Shown one piece after another: positions 27,301 through 34,999 of a DNA stretch of 64,000 nt (the first letter of the stretch is position 1; every line of letters starts with the position of its first letter). Made by a program: the position numbers and the translations under genes. Source of the stretch: MWBF01 sp040772005 (GTDB lineage: Bacteria; Chloroflexota; Anaerolineae; CG2-30-64-16); the NCBI GenBank assembly GCA_040772005.1, contig JAXGYZ010000002.1:310001-374000 (forward strand). Reading direction: 5' to 3'. Below the pieces are notes generated by a model. The model did no database searches. It was not told the origin of the DNA and worked only from the letters and a program-made list of their open reading frames with translations.

Positions 27301-27930
27301 GAGCTGGACCCCGGCATCTGGACGACGACCATCACCCTGGGCACGCTGCTGGAGCCGGTCGGCTGGACCAACCCCACGGTGGTGTACATCCAGGCCGGGC
27401 AGACCGTGGACCTGTTGTTCCCGGTCGCGGAGCCGGTGCCGACCATCACGCCGGGGCCTTCACCGACCCCGTCTTACACGCCGACGCGCACGCCCACATT
27501 CACCCTCACTCCGACGGCCACAGCGACGCGCAGTCCCGGCGAGCGCATCGTGCGCGGGACCGTGTTCAATGACCTGGACCGCGATACGGTGGCCGACCCC
27601 GGTGAGCCGGGCGTGGCAAACGTGAAGGTGGAGGCCGTCCAGGGCATGTGGCGCTACCAGCGGCTGACCGATGCCAGCGGCCAGTTTATCTTCGACGAGT
27701 TGGAACCGGGCACCTGGACTATCCTGGTGGAGCCGCCGTCCGGCATGGAGCAGAGTGATCCGGCCGGTCCGATCGACGTCTGGTTGAGCACGAATACGCA
27801 GCTCGACCTGCGCTTTGCGCTGGTGGACCTGCCGACGCCAACGGCCACGCCGAGCCACACGCCTACCGCGACGGCCACGGCGACGGTCCCGGTGCGCCGG
27901 CTGTACATCCCGCTGGTGTTGAGTCAGTAG
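24367..27930 (+). CDS. Large secreted protein: two Cys-rich propellers and three SdrB-like modules, YLPLV-type tail
   Basis: 1,187 residues from ATG 24367 with AGGAGGA six bases upstream (24354-24360). The signal peptide is followed by a propeller nearly identical to that of the gene at 22675, and a Thr/Pro linker. Next come an SdrD-B-like module (GMVVGEVFVDRNEDGARDAG), a second, more diverged propeller (about residues 560-870, CKDAATCW, CPAPGVCY, CVDANTCW) and two more SdrB-like modules (VYNDVNRNGKRDAG and VFNDLDRDTVADPG), each separated by linkers. The C-terminus reads RRLYIPLVLSQ. SdrB modules are calcium-binding stalk domains in Gram-positive adhesins; here they probably space the propellers on the cell surface. 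It arose by duplication and domain accretion from the upstream gene or its ancestor. Confidence 0.83.
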   Translation: MRGMPKMAAARWLVLALALLLLAPAGLALSQASPRINQLVDSALVAVAEGRESVQPAAAPAADTYTFTAVLKQANTIWRNIEFPSRNVGYAVGGPDWEASGTNTIAKTTDGGLTWTTTPFVGTTGFLRGLECTTDDKCWMVGRFARIYRTTDGGGSWTQLGANGVQGWMYSVANTQQGDGTVVGLTCDNPHFLQSDNGINFINANGPVPSCAVKYDITCPASGVCFSSARRGRVYKSFDNGKNWTVHNTGVDQTLLGIDCVNQYACWAVGDTGLIWKSTDRWATSTRQQPGLPSGMNFERVDMLDATHGYAVGCTQHDPNDIAICTGVGVIYRTDDGQTWREVARQPNGSLLDVFVHTMDDFYVVDDTDTIWHVSIPPAATATPTATATATATATSTATHTPTATPTNTPTPTATPTATPTLVPGSGMVVGEVFVDRNEDGARDAGEPGWPGVPVRLLTAVDYTIADQTATDAGGHYGFYEVTPGDWAVEIDAPAGTVLLSPSPAAVSVVSDTVHTVLFALRELPTPTPSPTATYTPTYTPTPSATPTNTATPTNTPTIVFPVVNGWEKVYTRAGVYWRDIHFTDRNTGYAVGGPGPDWNAYGQATLIKTTNGGLTWTPQLLSTESWMDGLDCKDAATCWTAGRNGIILRTTDGAATWQNAVNTAWKGYLVSTRWTGTGDTVLVGASSGNILRSTDGNSFNVIPTGFGTDQWDFDCPAPGVCYSASSKDSVLYSSDNGAAWAQRAAGTTGVTYFGIDCVDANTCWIAGTRGQLRKTTDQGANWVRQQPDIPEQVAFNRVRMLDAQHGWAVGCTDYDYTAGECRGAGAVYRTTDGVIWTALQSFAMTELMDLHVFAMDDVYVIEWGGNVWHYNGKAVLPTATSMPTYTPTSSPTATYTLTPTATPTSTLTPTPTYTPSPTATATPTTGDIVGTVYNDVNRNGKRDAGEGGVQGLYVVLKLNAAIRGTAYTDSQGRFAFRELDPGIWTTTITLGTLLEPVGWTNPTVVYIQAGQTVDLLFPVAEPVPTITPGPSPTPSYTPTRTPTFTLTPTATATRSPGERIVRGTVFNDLDRDTVADPGEPGVANVKVEAVQGMWRYQRLTDASGQFIFDELEPGTWTILVEPPSGMEQSDPAGPIDVWLSTNTQLDLRFALVDLPTPTATPSHTPTATATATVPVRRLYIPLVLSQ

Positions 27931-27939
27931 ATGCACGTG

Positions 27940-28007
27940 GAGTCGAGGCTTTAGCCGGATAGGGGGGTGTGTGCGTACACACTCAGACCGGCTAAAGCCT
28001 CGACTTC
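27940..28007. repeat. Palindromic repeat family 'GAGGCTTTAGCCGG', copy 2
   Basis: AGTCGAGGCTTTAGCCGG (27941-27958) pairs perfectly with CCGGCTAAAGCCTCGACT (27988-28005). The loop holds its own hairpin (GTGTGT/ACACAC, 27967-27982). It begins nine bases after the exoprotein stop, like copy 1 after the acyltransferase, so terminator use is plausible. Confidence 0.75.
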
Positions 28008-28023
28008 GCTAACGTTTTGAGTT

Positions 28024-28214
28024 CTTCCAGACGGGTGCGTTTCACGTTGGGGGCGCGGCCATCGCGGATAAACGAGTGCGCTGGCGCGCCACGAATATGC
28101 GAATCGTGTGCGCCGTGGCGGGATATTCGTGTATCCGTGCCCAGCGCCGCAGCGCCATTCGCGTATGCGCGATGGCCGCGTTCGCCCCCAGTATGAAACG
28201 CGCCCCTTCCAGAC
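28024..28214. mobile_element. MITE-like 173-bp inverted-repeat element with 9-bp target duplication
   Basis: A 9-bp direct repeat CTTCCAGAC occurs at 28024-28032 and 28206-28214. Exactly between them lies a 173-bp element (28033-28205) whose ends are inverted repeats: GGGTGCGTTTCA on the left and TGAAACGCGCCC on the right (11 of 12 match). Further complementary blocks follow inward: TGGGGGCG/CGCCCCCA and a perfect 13-bp CGCGGCCATCGCG (28054-28066)/CGCGATGGCCGCG (28168-28180). An inner pair CACGAATAT/ATATTCGTG lies at 28090 and 28123. No protein-coding capacity. This is the structure expected of a non-autonomous transposon with its target-site duplication; the helper transposase family is unknown. 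Confidence 0.75.
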
Positions 28215-28224
28215 CGAATGCTTT

Positions 28225-28252
28225 TTGAATCAGGGCCGGGGTGTGCTATACT
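28225..28252 (+). promoter_or_regulatory. Sigma-70-type promoter for the secreted esterase gene
   Basis: TTGAAT (28225-28230), a 16-bp spacer and TATACT (28247-28252) predict a transcript start near 28259, about 44 bases before the proposed ATG at 28303. It lies just downstream of the MITE-like element. Confidence 0.6.
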
Positions 28253-28302
28253 GGGCTTTCGGCCTGACAACGCCCCTGCCTGACGGACGGAAGCGCACCC
28301 AT

Positions 28303-31300
28303 ATGCGAGACGCAACGATCGGCGCGCGCGCCGATTTTCTCTTCGCCTCCCGGCCGCGGTCTGCGCGGCGCGGAGTTCGGCGCGCCTGGCTGATGCCGGG
28401 CTTGCTGCTGAGCATCATGATCTCGCTGCTCGGCATTCCCGCCTGGTATGCCGCCGCGACACCTGCCGCCTCCGGCGCAGCATCTTCGACCGTCATCCCC
28501 TGTCTGCCCGTCGGCCCGGAATTCCTTGGTAACGACGCGGCCAACCCCTACATGATGGAGCAGGAGGTCTGGCTCTACTGGACGGGCCCGGTCACATCCG
28601 CCCGGCTGGTGGGCTACGAGTTCAGCAGCAGCGTGCAGGGGACCTATGGCCGGTCCATCTACGTCAACGGCACGAAAGTCGGCGGCTCCGCGGGGAAGGC
28701 CGGTGACCAGACGCGCTGTGGCGGCTTCAACGACCCGCAGCAGAGTTGGATCATCCCCGACCCCGCGATCTTGAACTATGGCCGGAACGTGGTTACGGTC
28801 ATGCTCGACCCGGCGGTCAGTGACAAAGGCTGGGGCCTGAGCCGTGTGCAGATAGAGGTCAACGGCGCAACGTTGACCGGCCCGCGCTACCGGCAGGTGA
28901 CGATTCCGAGCACCTACTTCAATAACTGGGCGAACTACGGCAACGAGGGCACCTGGGCGCACATCATGGAGCCGCGCGGGTATGACCCGGCAACGCCTGC
29001 GCCCCTGCTGATTACTGCGCACGGCTTCGGCAGCAACGGGCTGGAAGTCCTGCTCGACTATGATGATGCCGCGGATGCGCGCGGCTGGCTCGTGGCTTCC
29101 GCCGACCTGCACGGCGAAGTGTGGGAGGCGAACTACGAGCTCGACCCCATCACACACGAACCGCGCTTCGGGACCGTTGGCCGGCGCACGATGGGCGCGC
29201 GCGCCTCGCAGTGGGACATCCTCGACACCGTCAACTACATGCAGGCGAATTACAACGTTGATCCGGCGCGCATCTACCTCGTCGGGCACTCGATGGGCGG
29301 GTTGACCGCGCTGTTGACCGGCGCGCGCTGGGCCGACCGGTTTGCCGCGGTCGTGTCCGACAGCGGCCCGACCGACCTCATCAAGTGGGAAGACGAGACC
29401 AACCCTGACCCCCTTGATCTCGGCAGTACGCCCAACGCGTCGATCAACTATGCCATCCGCACCGAGACCGGCACGTACAATGAGCCGACCCACTATCCGG
29501 GCGCGAAGCGCGTTCCGACGGATTATCCCTTCGAGTACCAGCGCCGCTCGCCGGTCGAGTTCGCGGCCAACTTCAAGCACCTGCCGCTGCTGCTGCTGCA
29601 CCCCGCCAGCGACAACAAGGTCCACCGGCATCACCCGGAAGACCTGTACCTGCTCGCGCAGCAGTATGCGCCGGAGCACGTCGAGCGGGTATACTTCCCC
29701 GGCATCCACGGCGACCGCATCGCGGACTTTGCCAACTACACGCTCGATTGGCTTAGCCAGTTCACCCGCCCGCCTGCGGATGCCCCGCGCGAGTTGAGCT
29801 TCGCGACCGACTGGTCGGGCGCACATTTCTGGCTGGACGTGAAGCTGTCCGCGGACGTGCTGCGCGAGGCGCACTGGGTGCGCGTCCACCGCGCGACGTA
29901 TGACCCGTTTGCGCGTGTGGCCGAGGCGGATATCGAGAACCGCAAGCCGCTCACCGGCGACTACCTGAACGGCCTGGGCGTCTACCCGCCGCAGAACCTG
30001 GCCGTCACGCTGACCTTTGACGTCGCGCACATGGGCCTGCCGGCCAGCGGGCCGTACACCGTTGAGCTGGTCAACAAGGACGACGGCACATTCACCCGCC
30101 TGCCCATCGCCAACGCGACAGGCGGCAAGGTCGCGGCCGGTGTGCCCGCGGGCGCGTACATCGTCCGCATCACCGCAGGCGACCGGCCGCCTGCCACTCA
30201 AGTGCTCACCTTGCGCCAGGGCACGAGCGGGTACACAGGCGCGCAGGACACCTATCTGAGCAGCTGGTTGCCCGACGCCAACTACGCAGCCAGCCAGGGG
30301 CTTTACCTGTACCACAACAAGGAGGGCAGCCCGATCCTCAGCCCGGCGCTGAAGTTCGATTTGTCGCCGCTGCCCGCGGGCGCGTATCTGCGCTACGCGG
30401 TCCTGAGCGTGCGTGTGAGCCAGACGCCGGATGCCGGCAAGCCCTGGTTCACCCAACCCATGAGCGTGCATGCGCTCAACCGGCCCTGGCAGGTTGGCGA
30501 GGCGACGTGGAATCGGGCGACCGCGGGCGTCTCCTGGGCTGTTCCCGGCGCGGAGGGCGTGCCGCAGGACCGGGCCGCCGCTGCGACGGACGCCGCGGCC
30601 ATCTACGCTGACGGCAGCATCACGACGCGCTACGGCTTCGACGTGACCGGCCTGGTGCGCGGCTGGCTGGCGAACCCGGCGTCGAACCAGGGCGTCCTGC
30701 TGCGCAGCGACCCGGTCGATGGGCTCTCGTATACGCAGGCGGCAGGGTCGACACTCGGCAGCTCCGAGGCGCCCGACAGCAGCAAGCGGCCCTTCCTGAC
30801 GCTGATTTACACGCTCGAACAGCCCACGGCCACGCCATCGCCAACATCGTCGCCTACGGCGACTTACACGGTGACGCCGACGCCGTCGCCTACGGCGACT
30901 AACACGCCCACGCCGACGGCCACCGCGACCCCGATCGCGGGGCAGATTGCCGGCGCGATCTTTATGGACGGCAACCGCAACGGCCGCCAGGACGCCGGCG
31001 AGGAAGGGCTGGCGGGGCGGCTGGTGCAGCTCTGGCAGGGCGGTGCGCTGCAGGACAACGCGACCACCAATGCAGCCGGACAGTACAGCTTCCCCGAGGT
31101 TGCGCCCGGCGACTGGCAGGTGCTGGCGAGCGTACCGGCGAACTATGTCGTGACGACCGGCGCGAACCCCGCGACGGTGCGCGTCACGGTGGCGAATACC
31201 GTGCGGGCCGACTTCGGCATCGCGCTGCCGCCGACTGTTACGCCCACCCCTACCGCAACTGTCACCAGTACACGGACGTCGTCGCCTACGGCGACTTACA

Positions 31301-31353
31301 CGGCCACGCCCAGGCACCGCACCTACCTGCCGCTGGTCATGGCTGATAACTGA
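28303..31353 (+). CDS. Secreted alpha/beta-hydrolase (esterase/peptidase-like) with DNRLRE and SdrB modules, YLPLV tail
   Basis: 1,016 residues from ATG 28303; the frame is open to 28108 but that part covers the MITE-like element and promoter. A basic N-region and signal helix (MPGLLLSIMISLLGIPAWYA) direct export. After an Ig-like N-terminal domain comes an alpha/beta-hydrolase with nucleophile elbow GHSMGG (S330), candidate acid D437 and His 469, similar in layout to PHB-depolymerase/prolyl-oligopeptidase-type esterases. A DNRLRE-like beta domain follows (QDTYLSSWLPDANYAASQGL, about 645-850), then a Thr/Pro linker, one SdrB-like module (IFMDGNRNGRQDAG), a second linker and TYLPLVMADN. Probably hydrolyses an ester or peptide bond in an extracellular polymer. 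Confidence 0.85.
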   Translation: MRDATIGARADFLFASRPRSARRGVRRAWLMPGLLLSIMISLLGIPAWYAAATPAASGAASSTVIPCLPVGPEFLGNDAANPYMMEQEVWLYWTGPVTSARLVGYEFSSSVQGTYGRSIYVNGTKVGGSAGKAGDQTRCGGFNDPQQSWIIPDPAILNYGRNVVTVMLDPAVSDKGWGLSRVQIEVNGATLTGPRYRQVTIPSTYFNNWANYGNEGTWAHIMEPRGYDPATPAPLLITAHGFGSNGLEVLLDYDDAADARGWLVASADLHGEVWEANYELDPITHEPRFGTVGRRTMGARASQWDILDTVNYMQANYNVDPARIYLVGHSMGGLTALLTGARWADRFAAVVSDSGPTDLIKWEDETNPDPLDLGSTPNASINYAIRTETGTYNEPTHYPGAKRVPTDYPFEYQRRSPVEFAANFKHLPLLLLHPASDNKVHRHHPEDLYLLAQQYAPEHVERVYFPGIHGDRIADFANYTLDWLSQFTRPPADAPRELSFATDWSGAHFWLDVKLSADVLREAHWVRVHRATYDPFARVAEADIENRKPLTGDYLNGLGVYPPQNLAVTLTFDVAHMGLPASGPYTVELVNKDDGTFTRLPIANATGGKVAAGVPAGAYIVRITAGDRPPATQVLTLRQGTSGYTGAQDTYLSSWLPDANYAASQGLYLYHNKEGSPILSPALKFDLSPLPAGAYLRYAVLSVRVSQTPDAGKPWFTQPMSVHALNRPWQVGEATWNRATAGVSWAVPGAEGVPQDRAAAATDAAAIYADGSITTRYGFDVTGLVRGWLANPASNQGVLLRSDPVDGLSYTQAAGSTLGSSEAPDSSKRPFLTLIYTLEQPTATPSPTSSPTATYTVTPTPSPTATNTPTPTATATPIAGQIAGAIFMDGNRNGRQDAGEEGLAGRLVQLWQGGALQDNATTNAAGQYSFPEVAPGDWQVLASVPANYVVTTGANPATVRVTVANTVRADFGIALPPTVTPTPTATVTSTRTSSPTATYTATPRHRTYLPLVMADN

Positions 31354-31360
31354 GCAGCGT

Positions 31361-32128
31361 ATGGATTTCGTCGGCTACTATGACCGCTATTGGGCGGACA
31401 AGGGCGACCGGGTGGATCGCCAGCGCCTCGCGCTGCTGGCGGCGCACGTCGCCGCAGGTGAGCGCGTGTTGCAGGTGGACGGCGGACCGGGCTGGCTGGC
31501 CGAAATGCTGCAAGTGCGCGGCGCGCAGGTGACGATGACCGACCTGTCGCACACCGCGGTCGAGCTGGCGCGCGGCCGCGGCGTGGCCGCGCAGCAGTGC
31601 GAGATCGATGCAGGCCCGCTGCCCTTCGGGGACGGCGCGTTCGACGTGGTCGTGTGCGACTCGCAGCTCGAACACCGCTTCGACCCGGAGCACGCGCTGG
31701 ATGAGATGGTGCGCGTGCTGGCGCCGGGAGGGCGGCTGATCCTGCTCCTGCCCAACACCGCGCATTGGCGCGTGCGCTGGTGGCTGCTGCGCGGGCGCTT
31801 CCCATATGTGCCGAACACGCCGACCGACTGGCTGCACATCCGCTTTTTCACCCTGCCCGACACGCAGAGGATGCTGGCCCAGCGCGGGCTTGCGGTCGAG
31901 CAGGTGGACGGCAGCGCCAGCCTGTGGGTCAAGGGGCTGTATCCCCCATGGCTGCGCCGCGGCCTGCCCGCGAAGCTCTACACCCGGCTGGCGCGGCGCC
32001 GACCTGCGCTCTTCGCGCGCGATTTCATCGTTGTCGCGCGCAAACAACCGCTGAGTGAAGAGGTGCAAGACCCTGTTTCGCCAAGATCGAAGATGGAGAT
32101 TGGTGGGAAAGCTGAGGCGATATCGTGA
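31361..32128 (+). CDS. SAM-dependent methyltransferase (Methyltransf_11 type)
   Basis: 255 residues. Motif I is degenerate (VLQVDGGPGWLAEML in place of VLDVGCGxG); the acidic motif TDLS, the post-motif FDVVVCDSQLEHRFDPE and LAPGGRLILLLPN are typical of the family. The first gene of the exopolysaccharide block. The C-terminal residues after KQPLSE are encoded by the edge of a palindromic repeat that runs into the next gene, so the native end may have been altered. The role is probably methylation of a sugar or lipid intermediate. Confidence 0.8.
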   Translation: MDFVGYYDRYWADKGDRVDRQRLALLAAHVAAGERVLQVDGGPGWLAEMLQVRGAQVTMTDLSHTAVELARGRGVAAQQCEIDAGPLPFGDGAFDVVVCDSQLEHRFDPEHALDEMVRVLAPGGRLILLLPNTAHWRVRWWLLRGRFPYVPNTPTDWLHIRFFTLPDTQRMLAQRGLAVEQVDGSASLWVKGLYPPWLRRGLPAKLYTRLARRRPALFARDFIVVARKQPLSEEVQDPVSPRSKMEIGGKAEAIS

Positions 32129-33717
32129 AAGAAGCTCCCAATCTTCAATCTGGGCGAAGCGGAGCTTCGCATATCTCCAATCTTCAATCGCCGTCCGGCG
32201 ACGGCGGGCTGAAGCGGCAGGTCGCGAGCGGGCTGTTCTGGGTCGCGCTGGCGCAGGTCGTGAGCCGCGGGCTGGCCTTCGTCACCCTCCTGATTCTCGC
32301 CAAGCTGGTTGCACCGTCGATGTTTGGCCTGGTCGGCATGGCGATGGTCGCGCTCAACGCGCTGGCCCTGTTCCAGGACATCGGCTTCGAATCTGCGCTG
32401 ATCTACCGGCGCAAGGCGCTGGACGAGGCCAGCCACACCGCGTTCGTAACCGTGATTCTCAGCAGCCTGCTGCTGACCGTGCTGGCGCTGGCCGCGGCGC
32501 CGCTCGTCGGCCGGTTCTTCCGCGAGGAAGCGGTCGTGCCCGTCATGCGGGTGCTGGCCCTGACCATCCTGGTTTCGAGCGTGGGCCGCGTGCCGCTCGT
32601 GCTGTTGAGCCGGGAGCTGGACTTCCGCCGCCGCATCTTCCCGGAGCTGGCCGCCAGCGTCATCGCCAGCGTTGCGGCTATCGTGATGGCGCTGCGCGGT
32701 TTCGGCGTGTGGAGCCTCGTCTGGCGCGAGATGCTGCGCGTCACCCTGGCATCCGTGCTCGTGTGGTTCGTCTCGTCTTACCGCCCGCGCTGGCAGTTCA
32801 ACCTGCCTGCCGCACGCGAGCTGTTCGGCTATGGCAAGCACATCGTCTCGTCGCAGACGCTCATCTTCCTGATCACCAACGTGGACAACGCCATCATCGG
32901 GCGCTACGTGGGCGATGCCGCGCTGGGCTTCTACCAGTTCGCTTACAACACCTCGAACCAGCCCGCGACGCAGATTACCGGCGTCCTGACCCAGGTCATG
33001 TTTCCGGTCTTCTCCAAGATGGCGGACGGCGACCCGGCCCAGGCGCGCATCATGCGGGCGCGCTACTACCTGACGACCGTGCGCTACGTGACCTGGCTTA
33101 CCACGCCGATTGCCGTCGCGACGATCCTGTTTGCGCCCGCGTTCATCCGCGGGCTGTACGGCGAGGTATGGGCGCCGGCGATTGTGCCGCTGCAACTCCT
33201 GGCCGTCTACGGCTTCATCCGCTCCATCGCAGCCAACATGGGCAGCGTCTTCCGGGCGCTCGGCAAGCCGCAATGGCTGACCTGGATTGCGGTCTGGCGG
33301 CTGGTCACGATGCTGGCGCTGCTGATTCCAGTGGCGGTGCGCTGGGGCATCGACGGAGTCAGCTGGCTCTCGGCCATTGTGGCCGTCGTCGATTTCGTCA
33401 TCTCCGCGTGGCTGGTCGGCAAGCTGGTCGATGCGCCGTGGCATGCCTACGTGCGGATGCTCGTGCCGACGTGGGCTGCGGCGCTCGCGGCGGGCTTCCT
33501 GGCGCTCTGGGTGTATCCCGCGCTGCCGTTCGCCAAGGCCGCGTTCAACCTGCTGCTGGCGGGCGTCTTGCTCGTCGTTGTGTACCTGGTTCTCGCCTGG
33601 CTGCTGGACCCGCGGTTGCGCGAGACGCTGCGGATGGGATGGCAATCCCTCCAGCGCATGGTGGGGCGACAGAAACCCGCTGTTTCGGGCGAAGCTACGC
33701 TGCGTCCCAAAATGTAG
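32125..33717 (+). CDS. Wzx-type polysaccharide flippase (MATE/MOP superfamily)
   Basis: 530 residues if started at GTG 32125 (GTGA overlap). The conserved part begins only at LKRQVASGLFWVALAQVVSRG, about residue 29; the first 28 residues are translated from a palindromic repeat, so the native start is uncertain. About 12-14 membrane helices and the VAPSMFGLVGMA, FQDIGFESALIYR and GYGKHIVSSQTL segments match the WzxC/polysaccharide-transporter family. It should move lipid-linked repeat units across the membrane. The stop codon lies at the edge of a hairpin repeat. Confidence 0.88.
   Translation: MKEAPNLQSGRSGASHISNLQSPSGDGGLKRQVASGLFWVALAQVVSRGLAFVTLLILAKLVAPSMFGLVGMAMVALNALALFQDIGFESALIYRRKALDEASHTAFVTVILSSLLLTVLALAAAPLVGRFFREEAVVPVMRVLALTILVSSVGRVPLVLLSRELDFRRRIFPELAASVIASVAAIVMALRGFGVWSLVWREMLRVTLASVLVWFVSSYRPRWQFNLPAARELFGYGKHIVSSQTLIFLITNVDNAIIGRYVGDAALGFYQFAYNTSNQPATQITGVLTQVMFPVFSKMADGDPAQARIMRARYYLTTVRYVTWLTTPIAVATILFAPAFIRGLYGEVWAPAIVPLQLLAVYGFIRSIAANMGSVFRALGKPQWLTWIAVWRLVTMLALLIPVAVRWGIDGVSWLSAIVAVVDFVISAWLVGKLVDAPWHAYVRMLVPTWAAALAAGFLALWVYPALPFAKAAFNLLLAGVLLVVVYLVLAWLLDPRLRETLRMGWQSLQRMVGRQKPAVSGEATLRPKM
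32138..32190. repeat. Palindromic repeat at the methyltransferase/flippase junction
   Basis: Hairpin GCGAAGCGGAGCTTCGC (32154-32170) flanked by CCAATCTTCAATC-type arrays on both sides. A complementary stretch (GATCGAAGATGGAGATTGG) lies just upstream near 32086. Related to the in-frame copy at 13854-13944. Confidence 0.65.
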
Positions 33718-33740
33718 GGGCGAGGCGATCTCGCCCCTAC
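33714..33740. terminator. Perfect 11-bp hairpin after the flippase gene
   Basis: GTAGGGGCGAG (33714-33724), loop GCGAT, CTCGCCCCTAC (33730-33740). It overlaps the flippase stop codon (TAG). The GTAGGGGCGAG palindrome is a common dispersed repeat type; it may terminate or attenuate transcription. Confidence 0.6.
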
Positions 33741-33775
33741 CGCAACGTATTGACGGGGCACACTAAGGCGGCAAA

Positions 33776-34978
33776 ATGGCAGAGAAGCTTACCGGGGAAA
33801 CGATCCTGTGCTTTGCGCCGGACCCCTGGGCGGGCCTCTGGCGCAACCGGCACCAGATTATGACCCGGCTGGCGCAGACGAACACGGTCGTCTACGTCGA
33901 GCCGCGCACCTACCTGGGGCAGGCCTGGCGCGCGCTGCGCAGCGGTCAGATTCACCTCGCAGACCTGCGGCGGCCTGCGCTGACCCATGTGCAGGATGGG
34001 CTGTGGCTCTACCGCGACCCTGTATACGCGCCATACGCGGGACGTCGCAGCGGCGGGCCGCTCACGGCCTCCCTGCGCCGCCGCGCGTTGCGCCGGGCGC
34101 TGGCGACGCTGCACGCAGGCGCGCCGATCCTGTGGCTGTTGCGACCGTTTCATGTGGACCAGATCGGGCTGTACGGCGAGAAGCTGGTCATCTATCATGT
34201 GACCGACGAGTACAGCGGGTTCCCGACCGTCACGGATGTGCCGGGGTTCGTCCGCCAGGAGGAGGCGCTGCTGCGCCGGGCCGACCTGGTCATCGTGACC
34301 TCGCCCGCGCTGCTCGCCAGCAAGGGCCAGCACAACCCGCACACCCATCTCGTGCCGAACGCGGTGGACTACGCCGGTTTCGTCGCGACGCTGGCGAGCG
34401 GCCGGCGTCTGCCGGCGCTGGCTGACGAGCCGGACAGCATCGGGCGACCGCGCATCGGCTACGTCGGCGCGCTGAACGAGAAGATCGACTTCGATCTGCT
34501 GGCCGCGATCGCGGCCCTGCGGCCCGACTGGCACCTTGTCCTGGTCGGCGCGCTGGACCTGACGGGCCATCCCGCCAAGGCCGATGCGCTCAAGCGGCTG
34601 CCCAACGTGCACTGGCTGGGTCGCGTGCCGGTGGAGGATGTGCCGCTGGCGATTGCAGGGATGGATGTCTGCCTGCTGCCTTACGTGCGCAACGAGTGGA
34701 CGCGCAACATCGACTCGCTGAAGCTGTACGAGTACCTGGCGTGCGGCAGGCCGGTCGTTGCAAGCAATGTGCCGGCGGCGTGGGCGTTTGCGTCGCTGGT
34801 GCGCATCGCGGAGGGGCCGGAGCATTTCGTCGCCTCCATCGAGAAGTGGCTGGCCGAGGACTTCAACGGCCTGCACGACGTGCGCCGTGCGGCGGCCGCG
34901 GCCAACACGTGGGACATTCGCGTGGCGCAGATCGAGGGGCTGATTGCGGATGCCCTGGCACGGCGCACGCATAGTTGA
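33776..34978 (+). CDS. Glycosyltransferase, GT4/TuaH-like
   Basis: 400 residues, ATG 33776 preceded by AAGG at 8 bases. GT-B fold: the N-terminal domain has WAGLWRNRHQIMTRLAQTN and VYVEPRTYL, then YHVTDEYSGFP. The C-terminal nucleotide-binding half includes GYVGALNEKIDFDLL and SLKLYEYLACGRPVVAS, where the EYLACGRPVV segment resembles the E-x7-E donor region. Closely related to the next gene (35000), so the pair arose by duplication and may add similar sugars in succession. Acts on the cytoplasmic face on a lipid-linked intermediate; donor unknown. Confidence 0.85.
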   Translation: MAEKLTGETILCFAPDPWAGLWRNRHQIMTRLAQTNTVVYVEPRTYLGQAWRALRSGQIHLADLRRPALTHVQDGLWLYRDPVYAPYAGRRSGGPLTASLRRRALRRALATLHAGAPILWLLRPFHVDQIGLYGEKLVIYHVTDEYSGFPTVTDVPGFVRQEEALLRRADLVIVTSPALLASKGQHNPHTHLVPNAVDYAGFVATLASGRRLPALADEPDSIGRPRIGYVGALNEKIDFDLLAAIAALRPDWHLVLVGALDLTGHPAKADALKRLPNVHWLGRVPVEDVPLAIAGMDVCLLPYVRNEWTRNIDSLKLYEYLACGRPVVASNVPAAWAFASLVRIAEGPEHFVASIEKWLAEDFNGLHDVRRAAAAANTWDIRVAQIEGLIADALARRTHS

Positions 34979-34999
34979 AAGTTACAGGTTGCAGGTCAG

